From the NCBI GenBank assembly GCA_034440575.1, contig JAOTOL010001468.1, positions 1,012,501 through 1,076,500 of the forward strand: a stretch of DNA of 64,000 nucleotides, written 5' to 3'. Below are positions 1-12,160 of this stretch, piece after piece (position 1 is the first letter of the stretch; each line of letters opens with the position of its first letter). The translations under genes were made by a program, and so were the position numbers. The DNA comes from Imbricaverruca yamaguchii. Lineage: Eukaryota; Arthropoda; Thecostraca; Neoverrucidae. The notes under the pieces were generated by a model that was not told the origin of the DNA, did not search any database, and was given only the letters and a program-made list of their open reading frames with translations.

Positions 1-500
1 ATAGACCGCATGGCATGGAGCATTCAAAAGATCCGTAACATGGGCAATCTCGCATGAGAGCTGTCTTCAAAATGCGAACCTGAATATCCTCCATGGAATT
101 ACCCGGCAAAAGTCCGTTGAAGGCTAATGGAGCACCATGACATTCGCGACAAATCAATAGCAAACGAAAGAAAGACGCTTGGGAGAGCAGACGTCAGTGC
201 AGCAGCCTGCGTGTTATCTACAACGAGGTCGGAAATGAGGATAGGGAGCCGGCGGTCGCACAATGATCGCCAAACGCTATCGCAACTGCCAGCCTTATTG
301 CTATGCATGGAAACCACCTGAATACATCTGGCGCGCGCAGCCAGTGTCCGGTTTTTCGCCGCCGTGTCGGCAACTTCCTCCCGCCGGAGGGAGGGGCGGG
401 GGGGGGGTCGCGCGACACAGCCGTCCCAGCTGGGAGGTGTCACGTGACGGGCGGCCTGTGCCAGGTGTGGCGTCACAGCTGTGACGGCGTGAGGCTGGCA
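1..500. other. Non-coding; GC-rich from about 340
   Basis: No gene is recognised. From about 340 the sequence becomes very GC- and CpG-rich, with a 9-base G run near 400 and the palindrome GTCACGTGAC near 438. It leads into the 108-bp duplication. The open frames here are short and resemble no known family. Confidence 0.5.
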
Positions 501-716
501 AGCGCCAGACGTGCCGGCCGTGTCTCGACTGTGGGACGGGCCGTCGACAATGTAGTACCCCGGGTCTACTGTCGGCGGGGAGGGTGCTGGGGGAAGGGAG
601 ACCCTCTGAGCGCCAGACGTGCCGGCGGTGTCCCGACTGTGGGACGGGCCGTCGACGATGTAGTACCCCGGGTCTACTGTCGGCGGGGAGGGTGCTGGGG
701 GAAGGTAGATCCTCTG
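501..716. repeat. 108-bp tandem duplication, two copies
   Basis: Copies at 501-608 and 609-716 are nearly identical, and a 4-base stub of a third follows. The unit is GC-rich and includes GTAGTACCCCGGGTCTACTG. Because 108 is a multiple of three, both strands stay open through the repeat (36 residues per unit). This produces a 239-residue minus-strand frame that I do not treat as a gene. Confidence 0.9.
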
Positions 717-2836
717 AGCACCTGGTAAGTAATTATACCTGACATGGAACATGGAATCGCAAACAGCATTGCTCATCGTGGAGCATGGAGTGAAATACCT
801 CTCTAGCTTCCATAACACATAAAATTAACTGAAAAATGAATCATCATTGTTTAAAAACAATGAAAATGTACTGTTGCTAAACCAACCGAAATGCCCCTTC
901 GCATCTCGATATCACGATGCATAATTCCAAACGGGCTGGACCTCACTGCAGACGGGTGCAAATCGTTGGGCATCATTGGGCATCGCCCTATCCGCTTGAA
1001 AATCTGCCATAATCGAGTATAGTCGTCTTCGCTCCACACCCACAACTTCACTTTACATCGACGGCACAACCCTGAAACGAGTGAAAAGTATGCAATTCCT
1101 AGTTCATTTGGATCATAGATTCAGCTACAGCACACATACCACCAACGTCACAAAGAAATGCGCCAACAGCATCTGCGTCCACTTCCTGCATGCACTAGTC
1201 AGTGCATGTCGGAACGGAGACGAGGAACACACTTTTACGGCTGCACAACGCAACAGCTTCATGCATCCTTGAACCCAACATCATTACCTTTACATCATTT
1301 TGCTGACACGATTCAGCAATCATCAGCAACGACTTGGAAGGCGTTCAAGACAGCTGCATCAGAGCGATCACGAGAGCCATCAGTGGCACCCCCGTAACTA
1401 GCCTACTCTCAAACGCGGACAGGCCTCTTCTCAGGCTCAGGAGGATACATTAGCTGTGCTGGGACCACGTCGCAATTAAATCCGTTCAAAACCACTTGGC
1501 GCGGCGCCGCTTTCGGCTCGACAGGTACGACACGGGTCGCGCTGACTGCCAACTCACTCCATTTGGTATCCAAATTACCGCGGCCTTTTCAGGCCTCGTC
1601 CTCGCCCCGTCAGCGTCGCCCCCCGCCAGGCAGTTCCGGGCACACGCTCAGCCAATGGTCGAGTATTTCATCTCAGATAGATCAGACGTGGCGCCGGCTG
1701 AAACTATTTCCACTTGAATTGAGTTCGCCGCCGACAACCGCCGCACAACGCCGGTGTGGATGAATGGGTCGAAACACAAGGCCAAAGTAGACTTCGGCAT
1801 CGATGAGTCAGGCTTTAAGCTTCCTAAGCAACCACCAGACAAATTTCCATCTTTAGCACAAATGCAGTGGCGATTTTGGCCGCTAGCTTTGTCCTAAAGA
1901 GGCGCAACAAGACTAAAGTTGTCATCCGGTTAGATCACACATTCACTTAATGTATCATTGTATATATAAATATATATATAATGTATTATTAATGTGAATA
2001 ATGTAGTATATAATGTATTATTCACTTCATTAGGAGTGCTTATGGCTGCTCACACCCTTTGGATGAAATCCAATAAGTCCTGGCCCGCGGCATAAATATC
2101 GTCTCCTTCCTCCGAAGCCCGGCTACGTCAACATTCGAGGAAATGAGCGAGCAAATGGCGTATCTTAGTTTAGGAGAGAGCTGCATTTAATATGCCTGCC
2201 TCACTTTTTCAATCACTTTCGTGATGAGATAATGTGTGGATGGCTCCTCAGCCCCTGCAAATACAGTAGCTTGAAGCAATATGTGGTTCATACTTTCGTA
2301 CGTTGATTGATAGATGGTGGAAGAAATATATATGGTGAACAATAACAAGAATCATTTCGTTGAATAAAGGATCAATTTTACGCAAGTATATATTTTGGTC
2401 AAAGACATAAGAAGTGCACTTTGTTATTTTATTGTAATATTCTATTTACTTTGTGTATTATTTAAATTATTAGGCGTTATTTCATTATTATTATTTGTGT
2501 CGTTGTATTGTTTCTTTATTTGTTTCACTTTATTGTTCATAAATAGTGTATGCAAGGCTGCAAGAAACTACCGGAGGCGTAGTGAAGCTTATTGTCGGGC
2601 ATGCTTCTGAACTCACGATCACTCACTGAAACATGTTAAAAAGTGTTTCCCCAATGACATTCAGGAAAACTCCGGTGAAGAAAGCACATGAAAATATTAT
2701 CACGTCACACGGGGCATGCCAGGCTAACACATAGCCCCACAGCATTCGCCAAAAACAAGCACCACACTGTCCACTGGGACAGTCGTCACCCTATTGCCTT
2801 GAACAACACATCACCCTCGATAATTCCGATCAGCAC
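717..2836. other. Non-coding stretch with AT-rich patches
   Basis: No recognisable gene. 1955-2030 is a TATA/TAATG-rich patch, and 2385-2550 is a T-rich, low-complexity segment that leaves a meaningless hydrophobic open frame. The rest is mixed-composition single-copy sequence without repeat structure that I can see. Confidence 0.5.
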
Positions 2837-2989
2837 GTGAACACCTCGTTAGTGATCAATACCCACCCACTCCTGGATTGTGCCAGTCAACATTTTCACC
2901 TATGCCTGATGCCTGTACACCTATCCACCTGCCGACTATCCCCACTCCACGCACTCGTCTTTCAAGTTTCTCCATCGACACCCTCCTGC

Positions 2990-3425
2990 CCTTCGACATC
3001 TACGTGTGTTCCACAATCGTCCCCCTATCCCATGGACTTCCGCCCGAGCTCGTCGGCGACCGTGCGACTCGAAAACGTTCCGATCGCCGCCGCGGACAAC
3101 ATCAACACTCGGACGCCATACATTATGCACGAGCTGCGTGGATCGAAGCACGCCAGCTCGCGTGCCGCCGCCGGAGCCGCCGTCGACGATTGTGCCGCGG
3201 ATAAGCGCTATTAGCCGCCGCCGGACGGCTATCGGTGGCGCCGCACCGCGCGCGTCCCGCCCGGTTAATTGCATCCGACGGCGCGGCGACGGTAATGCCC
3301 GGCGTCGGCCGGACTGCCCGCACCTGACCTGGGCTGGCGCCCGCGGGCGGTCAGATCGTCACCGGCGTGCCGGCCGTGGCCAGACGGCCGACACCTTCGG
3401 CACAGGGTCCGGAGAGAGGTCGCTG
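2990..3425. promoter_or_regulatory. CpG-rich block
   Basis: A dense run of CG, GCCGCC and GCCGGCC words interrupted by short AT motifs such as GGTTAATTGC near 3264. Several overlapping frames stay open on both strands, as expected of stop-poor GC-rich DNA. It could be a CpG-island promoter or enhancer, but no transcript evidence is visible. Confidence 0.35.
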
Positions 3426-3487
3426 GAGGCATTGAAGACACTCGTAGACACCTGTACTTTACAAGCCGTCTTTTCCAGTGGTCCGTG

Positions 3488-3527
3488 TTTATTGTTGTTG
3501 TTGTTGTTGGAGTTCAGGGGCGCATCG
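3488..3527. repeat. (TTG)n microsatellite with GGGGCGCATCG tail motif
   Basis: About six TTG repeats run directly into GGAGTTCAGGGGCGCATCG. A similar motif occurs at 3979-4004 and 43042-43083, so this is probably the worn end of a dispersed element. Its orientation and length are not resolved. Confidence 0.45.
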
Positions 3528-4920
3528 TGGTCCGTATTCATGAAGTTGTCGTTAACTTGATAAAAACGTGTCCATAAGGCGACTACTTTTTTCATGTAAG
3601 ATGTAAGTATGGTGACTCTGAACGGTTTGAGCGAGGATTAGTTTCCTGATTGGTCACTGGTAGAATTCGCTATAACACTGCCATTTCGTACTTGACAGCA
3701 TGTGCAAATGATACTCATGAACCACACATGGGGAGGGTCAGGCTTGACATCTAGCCTGTGCGGTATATATATTAGGTGTATGCGTACTCATTTATCCGTT
3801 TTATCATCCAGGCTACTCATGCCTGTTTCTCCCTTCTAACATTCCTAGAATAAACAAGGGCGCAATGAGGCCCTTCAGGACCTGGCGACTCAGCCTGCAG
3901 TGCTTTTTCGGCAATCGTCGGCATTCTACCTCCCACCTTTTGACTTTTGAGGATTAAATCCCTCACGTACAACTTCTTGGGGTTTAGGGCGCATCGACTG
4001 CAGTGGCCATGCAGCCACGTACAACTTCGAGCATCCTATCCAACACTCCGACTTGCGAATGTCGGAACCCATATGCATACCTCCGGGAATCCACCCGGGT
4101 ATGTACGCTTAGCATCTAGGCCAACACGTTCGCCCCGAGGGGCAATTTGCCATCCATTAGCACACGCAAGCCCCGGATGGCTGCAGGCGCGGTTTCCTGT
4201 GGCATTCGGACCGGAAGCGGGCACTTCCGCCACCGCCTGATCCGACTGACGCCGAGCACGCCGACGACGGCGACACTCCAGTCTGGGTCGCACCTGACAA
4301 GATGTGATGTGATGACGCATCGACACGGCGTGATTCACTCGTAGACTATGCGCATGGATGTCGAGGTCGGGGTCAGCGGTGACGAGGGCGTGCTTGTACC
4401 TCTGACTCATGGTGGCTATGTAACCCGCGGCGCGAGGCGGGAGAGGGGCAGTCGGCCGCGACCTGAGCTCTCTGCAGGCTGCGCCTGCATGTGCCCTCGC
4501 TGTTCCTTCTGGAAAACTTTCTGACTTCACCAACGAATATGCACAAGATCAGCCCACAGCCTACCTGGGTGAGATCTGAGCCGGAGCAGATATGACACAG
4601 GGCGACTGAGGCCTGACCTGAGCTGGGTACGGTCGGACCGAGGCCGCCTGAGCTCCGACCCAGCCCGAGTAATGCTCTGATCGTGATCCGACATTTGACT
4701 TCGCTAAAGAACGTATGTGGTTTAGCAAGGACCGTATGTGGTTCAGCAAGCTCGATCCATATGCACCAAGCGGTGTCGTTCTCCGCACGTATCTCATGAA
4801 GATTGTCCAGGGCTGTACATTAACCGTGGGATTAAAGGAGCCCACGACCACGCCGTTTGAGGCGGCCGTATTGTTGTGTGAAGCGAACGTCCGCCCCTGT
4901 CGTATCTCCCACGGCGTGGT
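3528..4920. other. Non-coding; one unassigned 165-residue open frame
   Basis: Mostly single-copy. The minus strand holds an open frame at 4036-4533 (165 residues, Arg/Ala-rich) that is not built from a tandem repeat, but I see no known domain and do not call it a gene. 4712-4751 is a 20-bp unit in two copies containing GTATGTGGTT. A GGTTTAGGGCGCATCGACTG motif lies near 3981. Confidence 0.4.
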
Positions 4921-4924
4921 GTGG

Positions 4925-5130
4925 ACTCACACAGCTGCCACTGGTGCCGCCACTGCTGCAACTAGCACCGCCACTGATCCCGTCACTGGTGCTGCCACCT
5001 CTGCCACTGGCACCGCCATTGGTGCCGCTATTGCTGCCACTGGCGCCGCCACTGCTGCAGCCGGCACCGTTACTGCTGCTCCTGGCGTCGCCACTGCTCC
5101 CGCCCGCCACTGGCCCCGCTGCTGGCACCG
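4925..5130. repeat. Degenerate GCC/ACT-rich short tandem repeat
   Basis: Imperfect 9- to 15-bp units built from GCCACTG and GGTGCCGCC, read on the plus strand as an Ala/Thr-rich low-complexity string. The interruptions are irregular, which suggests an old array. The overlapping open frames (174 and 147 residues) come from the repeat. Confidence 0.7.
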
Positions 5131-5219
5131 CCACTGCGCGTCGTCAGCTGCCGCACTCCGGCGACACACACGACGCCAACGACGGCACTGGTCGCACCGG
5201 AGGCCATCGAACCCGACCC

Positions 5220-5560
5220 GAGCTCACGGCGACAAATAGTCGAGCTCAGTTCCCGAGAGTCGGGTGCGAGATTCGGGTCAAGGTCGGCAGCCCCGGTTAA
5301 AACCTCACTTCGTTGTTGCTGCCGGACCGCTTCGGTCACGTTGTCCTACCACATTCTACTACATACCACAGTTTTCGCTATTATTTGGCCGATCCCTTGT
5401 CGCGGCGCGGATATCCCTTCTCGCGTGATAGCGGTGTCTAACTCGTCTGTGCAGTTAGACGTTAGATCCTCCGCCGCCGAACTCACGGCGACAAATAGTC
5501 GAGCTCAGTTCCCAAGCGTCGGGTGGGCGATTCGGGTCAAGGTCGGCGGCAGCCCCGGTT
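5220..5560. repeat. Pair of ~80-bp direct repeats, 259 bp apart
   Basis: 5220-5298 and 5479-5560 share CGGCGACAAATAGTCGAGCT and continue alike to GGTCGGC..AGCCCCGGTT, with a few substitutions and a 3-base insertion in the second copy. The intervening DNA is single-copy. This may be a local duplication or two copies of a short dispersed element. Confidence 0.8.
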
Positions 5561-5827
5561 GTCAGCACCGTCCAGCGAGCTCTTCGTGACATCTTTTATG
5601 ACACTTTGCACGAACGTTGAACGGCACAGCCACGGGACCGCCAAGAGAGACAGCAGGAAGACCAAAGTGTTGGGTGGTTTTAGAGCCGAGGAGTTCCCGC
5701 TCGGCAGCCCACGCACGCGCGTACGCACGTAGTTAAGGCGTGCATGCACAGTCCTGACCACTCGGAGAGGAGTGTGGGGGGGGGGGGGGGCACGTAGCTG
5801 ACGTTTTGAAACACAGCCTAGGCCGTG
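5561..5827. other. Non-coding with 15-base G run
   Basis: A short spacer before the 35-bp array, with no gene seen. A poly(G) tract occupies 5776-5790. It is one of a dozen such long G or C runs in the window. Confidence 0.6.
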
Positions 5828-6435
5828 CTCAGACTTGGAGACGCCTGACGTGCCACCGTCTATTCAGACCTGGAACCGTCTGACTATCTACCGGCTATTC
5901 AGACCTGGAGCCGTCTGACTATCCACCGGCTATTCAGACCTGGAGCCGTCTGACTATCCACCGGCTATTCAGACCTGGAGCCTTCTGACTATCCACCGTC
6001 TACTCAGACCTGGAACCGTCTGACTATCCACCGGCTATTCAGACATAGAACCACCGTCTGACTATCCACCGGCTATTCAGACCTGGAGCCGTCTGACTAT
6101 CCACCGGCTATTCAGACATAGAACCACCGTCTGACTATCCACCGGCTATTCAGACATAGAACCACCGTCTGACTATCCACCGGCTATCAGACTGAACCGT
6201 CTGACTATCCACCGGCTATTCAGACGAAACCGTTGACTACCTGGACCGTTGACTATCCACCGGCTGCTCAGACCGTCTGACGGGCCACCGTCTACCCAGA
6301 CCCGGAGCCGTCCGACGGACCACCGTCTACTCAGACCTGGAACCGTCTGACTATCCGCCGGCTACTCAGACCGTCTGACGGGCCACCGTCTACCCAGACC
6401 CGGAGCCGTCCGACGGACCACCGTCTATTCAGCCC
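5828..6435. repeat. Minisatellite, 35-bp unit, about 17 copies
   Basis: The unit runs from TATTCAGACCTGGAGCCGTC to GACTATCCACCGGC. Variants of 38 bp carry an ACATAGAACCACC segment, and copies near the right end are more divergent. The array is not a CRISPR because there are no unique spacers. It ends directly at a CpG-rich block. Confidence 0.9.
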
Positions 6436-6815
6436 CGGCCAGATATAATAAGTGCGTCCCATCAGGGCGAGACGCATCAGTATGCATCGACTGCCGCGGC
6501 CGCCGGCATATCGCCGCCGGGAAAACACCGCACCCGCACTACGACGGCGGGGAGGGGGTCCCCGGTGCCACCCGAGCCACCAGAGATCGCCGGACGCGAT
6601 CTGGGGGGGGGGGGGGGCAGGCGCTGCAGTGGCGGCGGCGCTCCTCGGCATTGCGTGTGGAGAGCGACTCGGCGACATGAGGGTGGACCGAATGCCGGAG
6701 CCTGCTGTAGTCTGGTGCGGTGTACCTGCGGTACCGATTGGACCGGACCTGACGTGGTCAGAGGGCGCCCGAGGAATGCGCTGCGTGCCGATTGGGCTGA
6801 TGTTCATGCATGCAT
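6436..6815. promoter_or_regulatory. CpG-rich block with TATA-like start
   Basis: The block begins with AGATATAATAAG at about 6441, just beyond the minisatellite, and continues GC-rich with a 15-base G run at 6603-6617. The layout (array, TATA-like word, GC-rich DNA) recurs in this window. Promoter function is only a possibility. Confidence 0.3.
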
Positions 6816-7452
6816 AAGGCGCGAGAAGGAAGATGATTGACATGCGGCCGAAATAGAGCGTGACCATTTCAGCTGGTGTGTGTTTCTGTCTGCAAAGCAC
6901 TGTAACGAAATCAGTAGGGTGTGCTTGGCTTGCCAGTATGCCGTAGCAATATTATTCATACTAAGCTCCATCGGGAAACAAGGTGCATTAAGCAAACGCC
7001 AAAAGCATTGTACCATAAATATATGTTGGCACTGACAAACAACAGCTGGATTGAGAAAAACACTGAGCACCGAATGCTTAGTGTTGAGGTCAGAAACTGA
7101 GGAAAATGTCTGGCGATTGTTCTGCGTGATGGCTGTATCCTGTCCGGCTATTTCTCCATTTGGTTGTAGTCGAATTGAACTCCAAATCTTCCCTCTTCTC
7201 TTTAAAGTAACATAAACATAACAGAAAGCTTTTGTTCTTGTGTTGGTATGTTACCTACTCCTCAAGGCATTTGAGATAGATGTAGATAGTGTCTATGCAA
7301 GTTTCTGAACCTATTATATTCCGTGTATAGCGTTTTGTGTCTTATATATTTGTATCCGGTTTTGGTGGTTTAGGTTATTTTTTTCCCTTGGCGTTGCTAA
7401 AGCTAGTCTTAGGCCCGCTTTTCACAAACTCTACAGAGCACTGTTTGTCAAA
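6816..7452. other. Non-coding, AT-richer single-copy DNA
   Basis: No gene, repeat or RNA is recognised. Open frames are short and lack family resemblance. Confidence 0.5.
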
Positions 7453-7546
7453 GGATAAATACCCGGAGAATAAACAACGAAACAGCACTGCAAACATCGG
7501 GATAAATACCCGGAGAATAAACAACGAAACAGCACTGCAAACATCG
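7453..7546. repeat. Exact 47-bp tandem duplication
   Basis: Copies at 7453-7499 and 7500-7546 appear identical; each starts GGATAAATACCCGGAGAATA. Identity implies a recent slippage or duplication event. Nothing else nearby is tandem. Confidence 0.92.
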
Positions 7547-8680
7547 TTAGCTAGTGCTGCTCGGTGGCGCATCTGAGGCCGCTGCGCCCACATCGGCTAC
7601 ACGGCATCCACTCCCAAGTCAGCCGCACTGCCTCCGGGCACGCAGTACCGAAGAGTGGATTGTTTGTCGTTTATTGTCCACAACATCCAACAGCGTTTTC
7701 AGCCCTTAACAGGAGAGGTCGTGAGCTAAAACGCCCAAGTAGAACAATGGCTTCAAACAGTCACGGCTGGTAAAACTGCATCCATGCCCGATGGCTGCAC
7801 GATTCAGATGTTATCGTGTGACACAGCAGACACAAGTGTTGAACCACCTGCGTCTGAAATGCAGCATGCGAGTTCGCGAATATAGCCGCACTTTTGTCCT
7901 CGCTGCAAATATGTTCGTAAAAATATGTCGAGCAGATCTTTCTGCTATGCAGATATTATGGGTAAGAAGAATATCGGAATATTACTCAGTGGTGTAGGTT
8001 TGTGCACATTGGGACATCGCTGGATGCAAAGACAAAGAAGCACATGACATAAAATCAATGAAGATACAGGGAATTATATTGACGATTCACGGTAGAAAAT
8101 GAACTGTAAATGAAGGTCTGCGAACAATTTCGCAACGCACAATAAATTCAAATAAATGTTAGCCAATCAGCTGGTCTGCCGGGAAGCATCTCAGATAGGG
8201 CGCATATAGATTGAAAATATTATTTATCATTGTCATGGTGTGATATCGTAGGCATGCAGTAATGCTCAATTTAATCGACTATCACCATATATGGTTAGCC
8301 TGACGTTCATTTTACACTTTAAACAGGTTATGCTCAGCGCAACTTTGGTTCGTATGAATACAGCAGAGAATCGCATATGAAGTTGCAAAATCCCAATCAC
8401 ACAACTCTCGAGAACGGAAAGGGTAGAAGGAAGGAAAAGGTGAAGATGAGAATAGAACGATGGAAGAGATGAGAAAAGAAACCGACAACCACAAAACGCA
8501 CAGGTAATAGTGAGTGCATATGAGAAAAAGCCAGCACGGGATAGATGTAGAGCACACACAAGGAGCAAGGAGGCAAGGAGAGCCAAGGAGCAAGCGGGAA
8601 AGAACGAAAATGCAAACCCCTTCACCGACAAGCGCGCCTGGCCGCCAACTGTGCACCAAACACCGAAAAACCTTCGCGGG
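7547..8680. other. Non-coding; purine-rich patch near 8400-8480
   Basis: No gene is recognised. 8408-8480 is strongly purine-rich on the plus strand, with GGAAGGAAAAGG-type words that could form unusual DNA structure. The overlapping minus-strand frame (8266-9012, 248 residues) has pyrimidine-driven low-complexity composition and no recognisable domain. Confidence 0.5.
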
Positions 8681-9036
8681 GCCTCACGAGACCCAACACG
8701 CGCCCGGCGATCACCTACAGGGCGTGACGCAGTTCGCCGAGGCTGAAGCAGTCGCGTTCGCGCCACATTGTGCTGGCGCCACAGGCACGGCCGCGCGCCC
8801 ACTGCGCCCCGCGCCCGCCGCCCGCCGCCCGCCCGGCTGCACGTCTGGCGCGAGTGTGACGTCACGGGGGCCGGGCGGCGGCCGGCGGCCGATCGATATA
8901 ATCGAGCGGCCGACGGCCGGGTAAACAGCGCCGCCGGCGCGCACACCAATAACGCCGGCCGGCGACAACCGCCGCCGCCCGGGCCGCCGCTGCTGGCCGA
9001 ACGGATCCTCACGAGGCGAGAGAAGACCGCTCTGCC
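8681..9036. promoter_or_regulatory. CpG-rich block with GTGACGTCAC site
   Basis: One of the most CpG-dense parts of the window. It holds a full cAMP-response-element palindrome, GTGACGTCAC, at 8856-8865, and a TATA-like GATCGATATAATCGAG near 8890. It abuts the 29-bp array. This may be a CpG-island regulatory region, but no gene is attached to it in view. Confidence 0.4.
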
Positions 9037-9235
9037 CCGCGACGGGGTCCCGGGGGTGCTGACTGTCGCGATGGGGTCCCGGGGGTGCTGACTGTCGCGA
9101 TGGGGTCCCGGGGGTGCTGACTACCATGGCGATGGGTCCCGGGGTGCCCAGGAAGGTGTCCGGGGGTGCTGACTGCCGCATGGTAGGGTCCCGGGGTGCT
9201 GCACACGGGGTCTCGGGGAAGCGCTGACGATCGCT
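9037..9235. repeat. Minisatellite, 29-bp unit, about 6 copies
   Basis: The unit includes GATGGGGTCCCGGGGGTGCT followed by GACTGTCGC. The first three copies are near-perfect; later copies carry indels and end near 9235. It lies at the edge of a CpG-rich block. Confidence 0.85.
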
Positions 9236-9426
9236 TAGGCTCCAGGGGACGACACATAGTCTACTACACACCTTGATCATCCAAGGCTTGTTTTCATCGG
9301 TATACTACCCTTGAAGCTATTTAAGCGACACACTACTTCACCGCCCAGCCTCCATGGAGAAATTCGGGGCTGGCCACGATGTCGGACCGCTGGTGTCGCG
9401 TCAGTGGCCTCAGCTGCCATCGGCAG

Positions 9427-9457
9427 GTTAAGTTAGGTTAGGCTAGGTTAGGTAGGC
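9427..9457. repeat. Short TTAGG-like stretch
   Basis: TTAAGTTAGGTTAGGCTAGG and following bases form four to five imperfect TTAGG units. TTAGG is the ancestral arthropod telomere repeat, but a stretch this short is common in arthropod genomes away from chromosome ends. It is weak support for an arthropod host. Confidence 0.4.
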
Positions 9458-9633
9458 AGTTGAGCATCAGTCGTGTGCCTAGTTGGGCCGAGCGGTGTGT
9501 GTGACGGACGTAGAGCAGTCGGCGCCCAACTACCCAACACGACCGGCCCATCAATCTACAGCGCACCATATTACGGACATAAGTCATCGAAATTGCCTAA
9601 TGTCATCACCGTTCGACGCGCCCGTGAGTGTAA

Positions 9634-10212
<579 letters not shown>

Positions 10213-11281
10213 TGCGCAAGCGAATGTCGTTGGTGCCCAGTCGTCACAAGTGGGGATTTTGCAAAGCCCAGTTTATAGCCGAAAGCCCATAGACCTAATG
10301 GTTCAGCTCGGTAGCCCAATTAGCTGCCAGCCGGCGAAGCACGCTGACCCGCGTCCCTGCCGAGCGCGCCGAAACCTCCGGCTGGGGAGGGGACGCAGAG
10401 CCGCGCTTCACATCACGAAAAAGTCCATCAATCCTGGGTGTTCTAGAGCAGAAGGCGGACAGTGGCATGGCTGTCTGTTCTTCAAACTGACAACACAAAA
10501 CATCGAATGATTGCCATATTTGAAGTCAGCGCCCGCCACACCGGGACCGGTGGTGCCATTTACGTTGCAAGCAATGTAAGAGGTAAAATTCCCCTTTACC
10601 GACCCCCCCCCCCTCCTCCATAACCCACCATGACCTAGAAAATCCTGTTGGCTAAACGCCGCGTCACTATAACACAAAACGCTTTCATCTTAAGCAACAC
10701 ATTGGTACCGAATATCGCTCAGGGTGCAAACGTTCATTTCCATGAGACAGGAGGTAGTTTTTTCCTGAGACAAATCCGAAAAGGCTCCACTGTCCAGTGG
10801 GCGAATCGAAGCGCCGTATATGGTACGCGGCGTGATCCGGCGAGCTGGGCAGCGGGGAGGCAGGCGTGGGCGCCGGCTCGGCCGCAGCGGTCTGTCCTGC
10901 GACGATAAACCGCGCGCTCCGAAACAAGTTTGGCCGTAAAGTTGATCATGTTGACACAGTGATTCACTCCGGTTCCCGCAGTGGCGGCGACGGCAACTTT
11001 GTTCTCGTACGAGCTAACTCCTGTGGGAAAAACGCATCTGAAAACGCCCAGTCGAGCGACGCCGGCTGGCGGCGGCACAAAGGCCTCGCCGAGCGCCGCC
11101 GCCCTCAGGTGAGCATAATGGCTTGTCATATGCCCGCGCCTGGTGGGGGTTCCAATATCAGCATGTGAGATAAGCGAGAGCACGGCTGGAAGACGGTCGT
11201 TTCGCCAGGCGTCCGCTCAGCGTGTGTGAACTCGGCTGGCTGGAGCGCGCCCGGCTGTACTCGGGGCGGGACTGGCCACTT
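10213..11281. other. Non-coding single-copy DNA
   Basis: No gene is recognised. An 11-base C run lies at 10603-10613. The 149-residue minus-strand frame at 10734-11183 and the shorter frames around it show no domain I recognise. Confidence 0.45.
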
Positions 11282-11745
11282 GGGTGTCTAACGGTAACGA
11301 CTGTGGGCGGCGTGCTCGGGTATCTAACGGTAACGACTGTGGGCGGCGTGCTCGGGTATCTAACGGTAACGACTGTGGGTGGTGTGCTCGGGTATCTAAC
11401 GGTAACGACTGTGGGTGGTGTGCTCGGGTGTCTAACGGTAACGACTGTGGGTGGTGTGCTCGGGTGTCTAACGGTAACGACTGTGGGTGGTGTGCTCGGG
11501 TGTCTAACGGTAACGACTGTGGGCGGCGTGCTCGGGTATCTAACGGTAACGACTGTGGGTGGTGTGCTCGGGTATCTAACGGTAACGACTGTGGGTGGTG
11601 TGCTCGGGTATCTAACGGTAACGACTGTGGGCGGCGTGCTCGGGTATCTAACGGTAACGACTGTGGGTGGTGTGCTCGGGTGTCTAACGGTAACGACTGT
11701 GGGCGGCGTGCTCGGGTATCTAACGGTAACGAGTGTGGGCGGCGT
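11282..11745. repeat. Minisatellite, 36-bp unit, about 13 copies
   Basis: The unit has TCTAACGGTAACGACTGTGG followed by GCGGCGTGCTCGGG. Two linked variants alternate: GGCGGCGTG and GGTGGTGTG. Because 36 is a multiple of three, both strands stay open; the plus strand reads a 12-residue repeat (SNGNDCGRRARV or SNGNDCGWCARV). I see no start context or domain that would make it a gene. Confidence 0.93.
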
Positions 11746-11894
11746 GCGACGGCGATACGCCGCCACCGCGACATGTCGCCGTCGGCGGCGGCCACTGTTG
11801 TCGGCGTGGCGCCGGCCGGTTATTTATACGTAGGGGCCTGTCGCAGCAGCGCGGCGGCGCGACTAATTGGGCCCGCATCTGCAGCGACGAGGGA
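11746..11894. promoter_or_regulatory. GC-rich segment with TATA-like word
   Basis: A short CpG-rich link between two arrays. It carries CCGGTTATTTATACGTAGGG near 11817, reminiscent of a TATA box set in GC-rich DNA, and CTAATTGG near 11860. Function is unproven. Confidence 0.3.
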
Positions 11895-12160
11895 GCTCCG
11901 GCCACGGCCCAGGCTCCGGCACAGGCTCCAGCCCAGGCTCCGGCACAGACTCCGGATCAGGCTCCGGCACAGACTCCGGATCAGGCTTCAGCCCAGGCTC
12001 CGGATCAGGCTCCGGCCCAGGCTCCGGCCCAGGCTCCGGCCCAGGCTCCGGCACAGACTCCGGATCAGGCTTCAGCCCAGGCTCCGGCCCAGGCTCCGGC
12101 CCAGACTACGCCTCAGGCTACGGCTCAGGCTACGGCCCGCACACTCGGCACGGCCCCCGT
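11895..12160. repeat. Short minisatellite, 12-bp unit, about 21 copies
   Basis: The unit is CAGGCTCCGGCC with variants CAGACTCCGGAT and CAGGCTTCAGCC. The plus frames read Pro/Ala/Gln or Gly/Ser-rich strings purely from the repeat. Confidence 0.88.

Noticed and set aside
4036..4533. 165-residue minus-strand gene
   Set aside because: GC-rich composition makes stops rare, and the Arg/Ala-rich product resembles no family I know.
5828..6435. Regular repeats that could be mistaken for a CRISPR array
   Set aside because: Whole units repeat, there are no unique spacers, and the setting is eukaryotic. The same applies to the 43-bp array at 57.75-58.58 kb.
9427..9457. Telomere repeat
   Set aside because: Only four or five imperfect TTAGG units, flanked by ordinary sequence; not a telomere.
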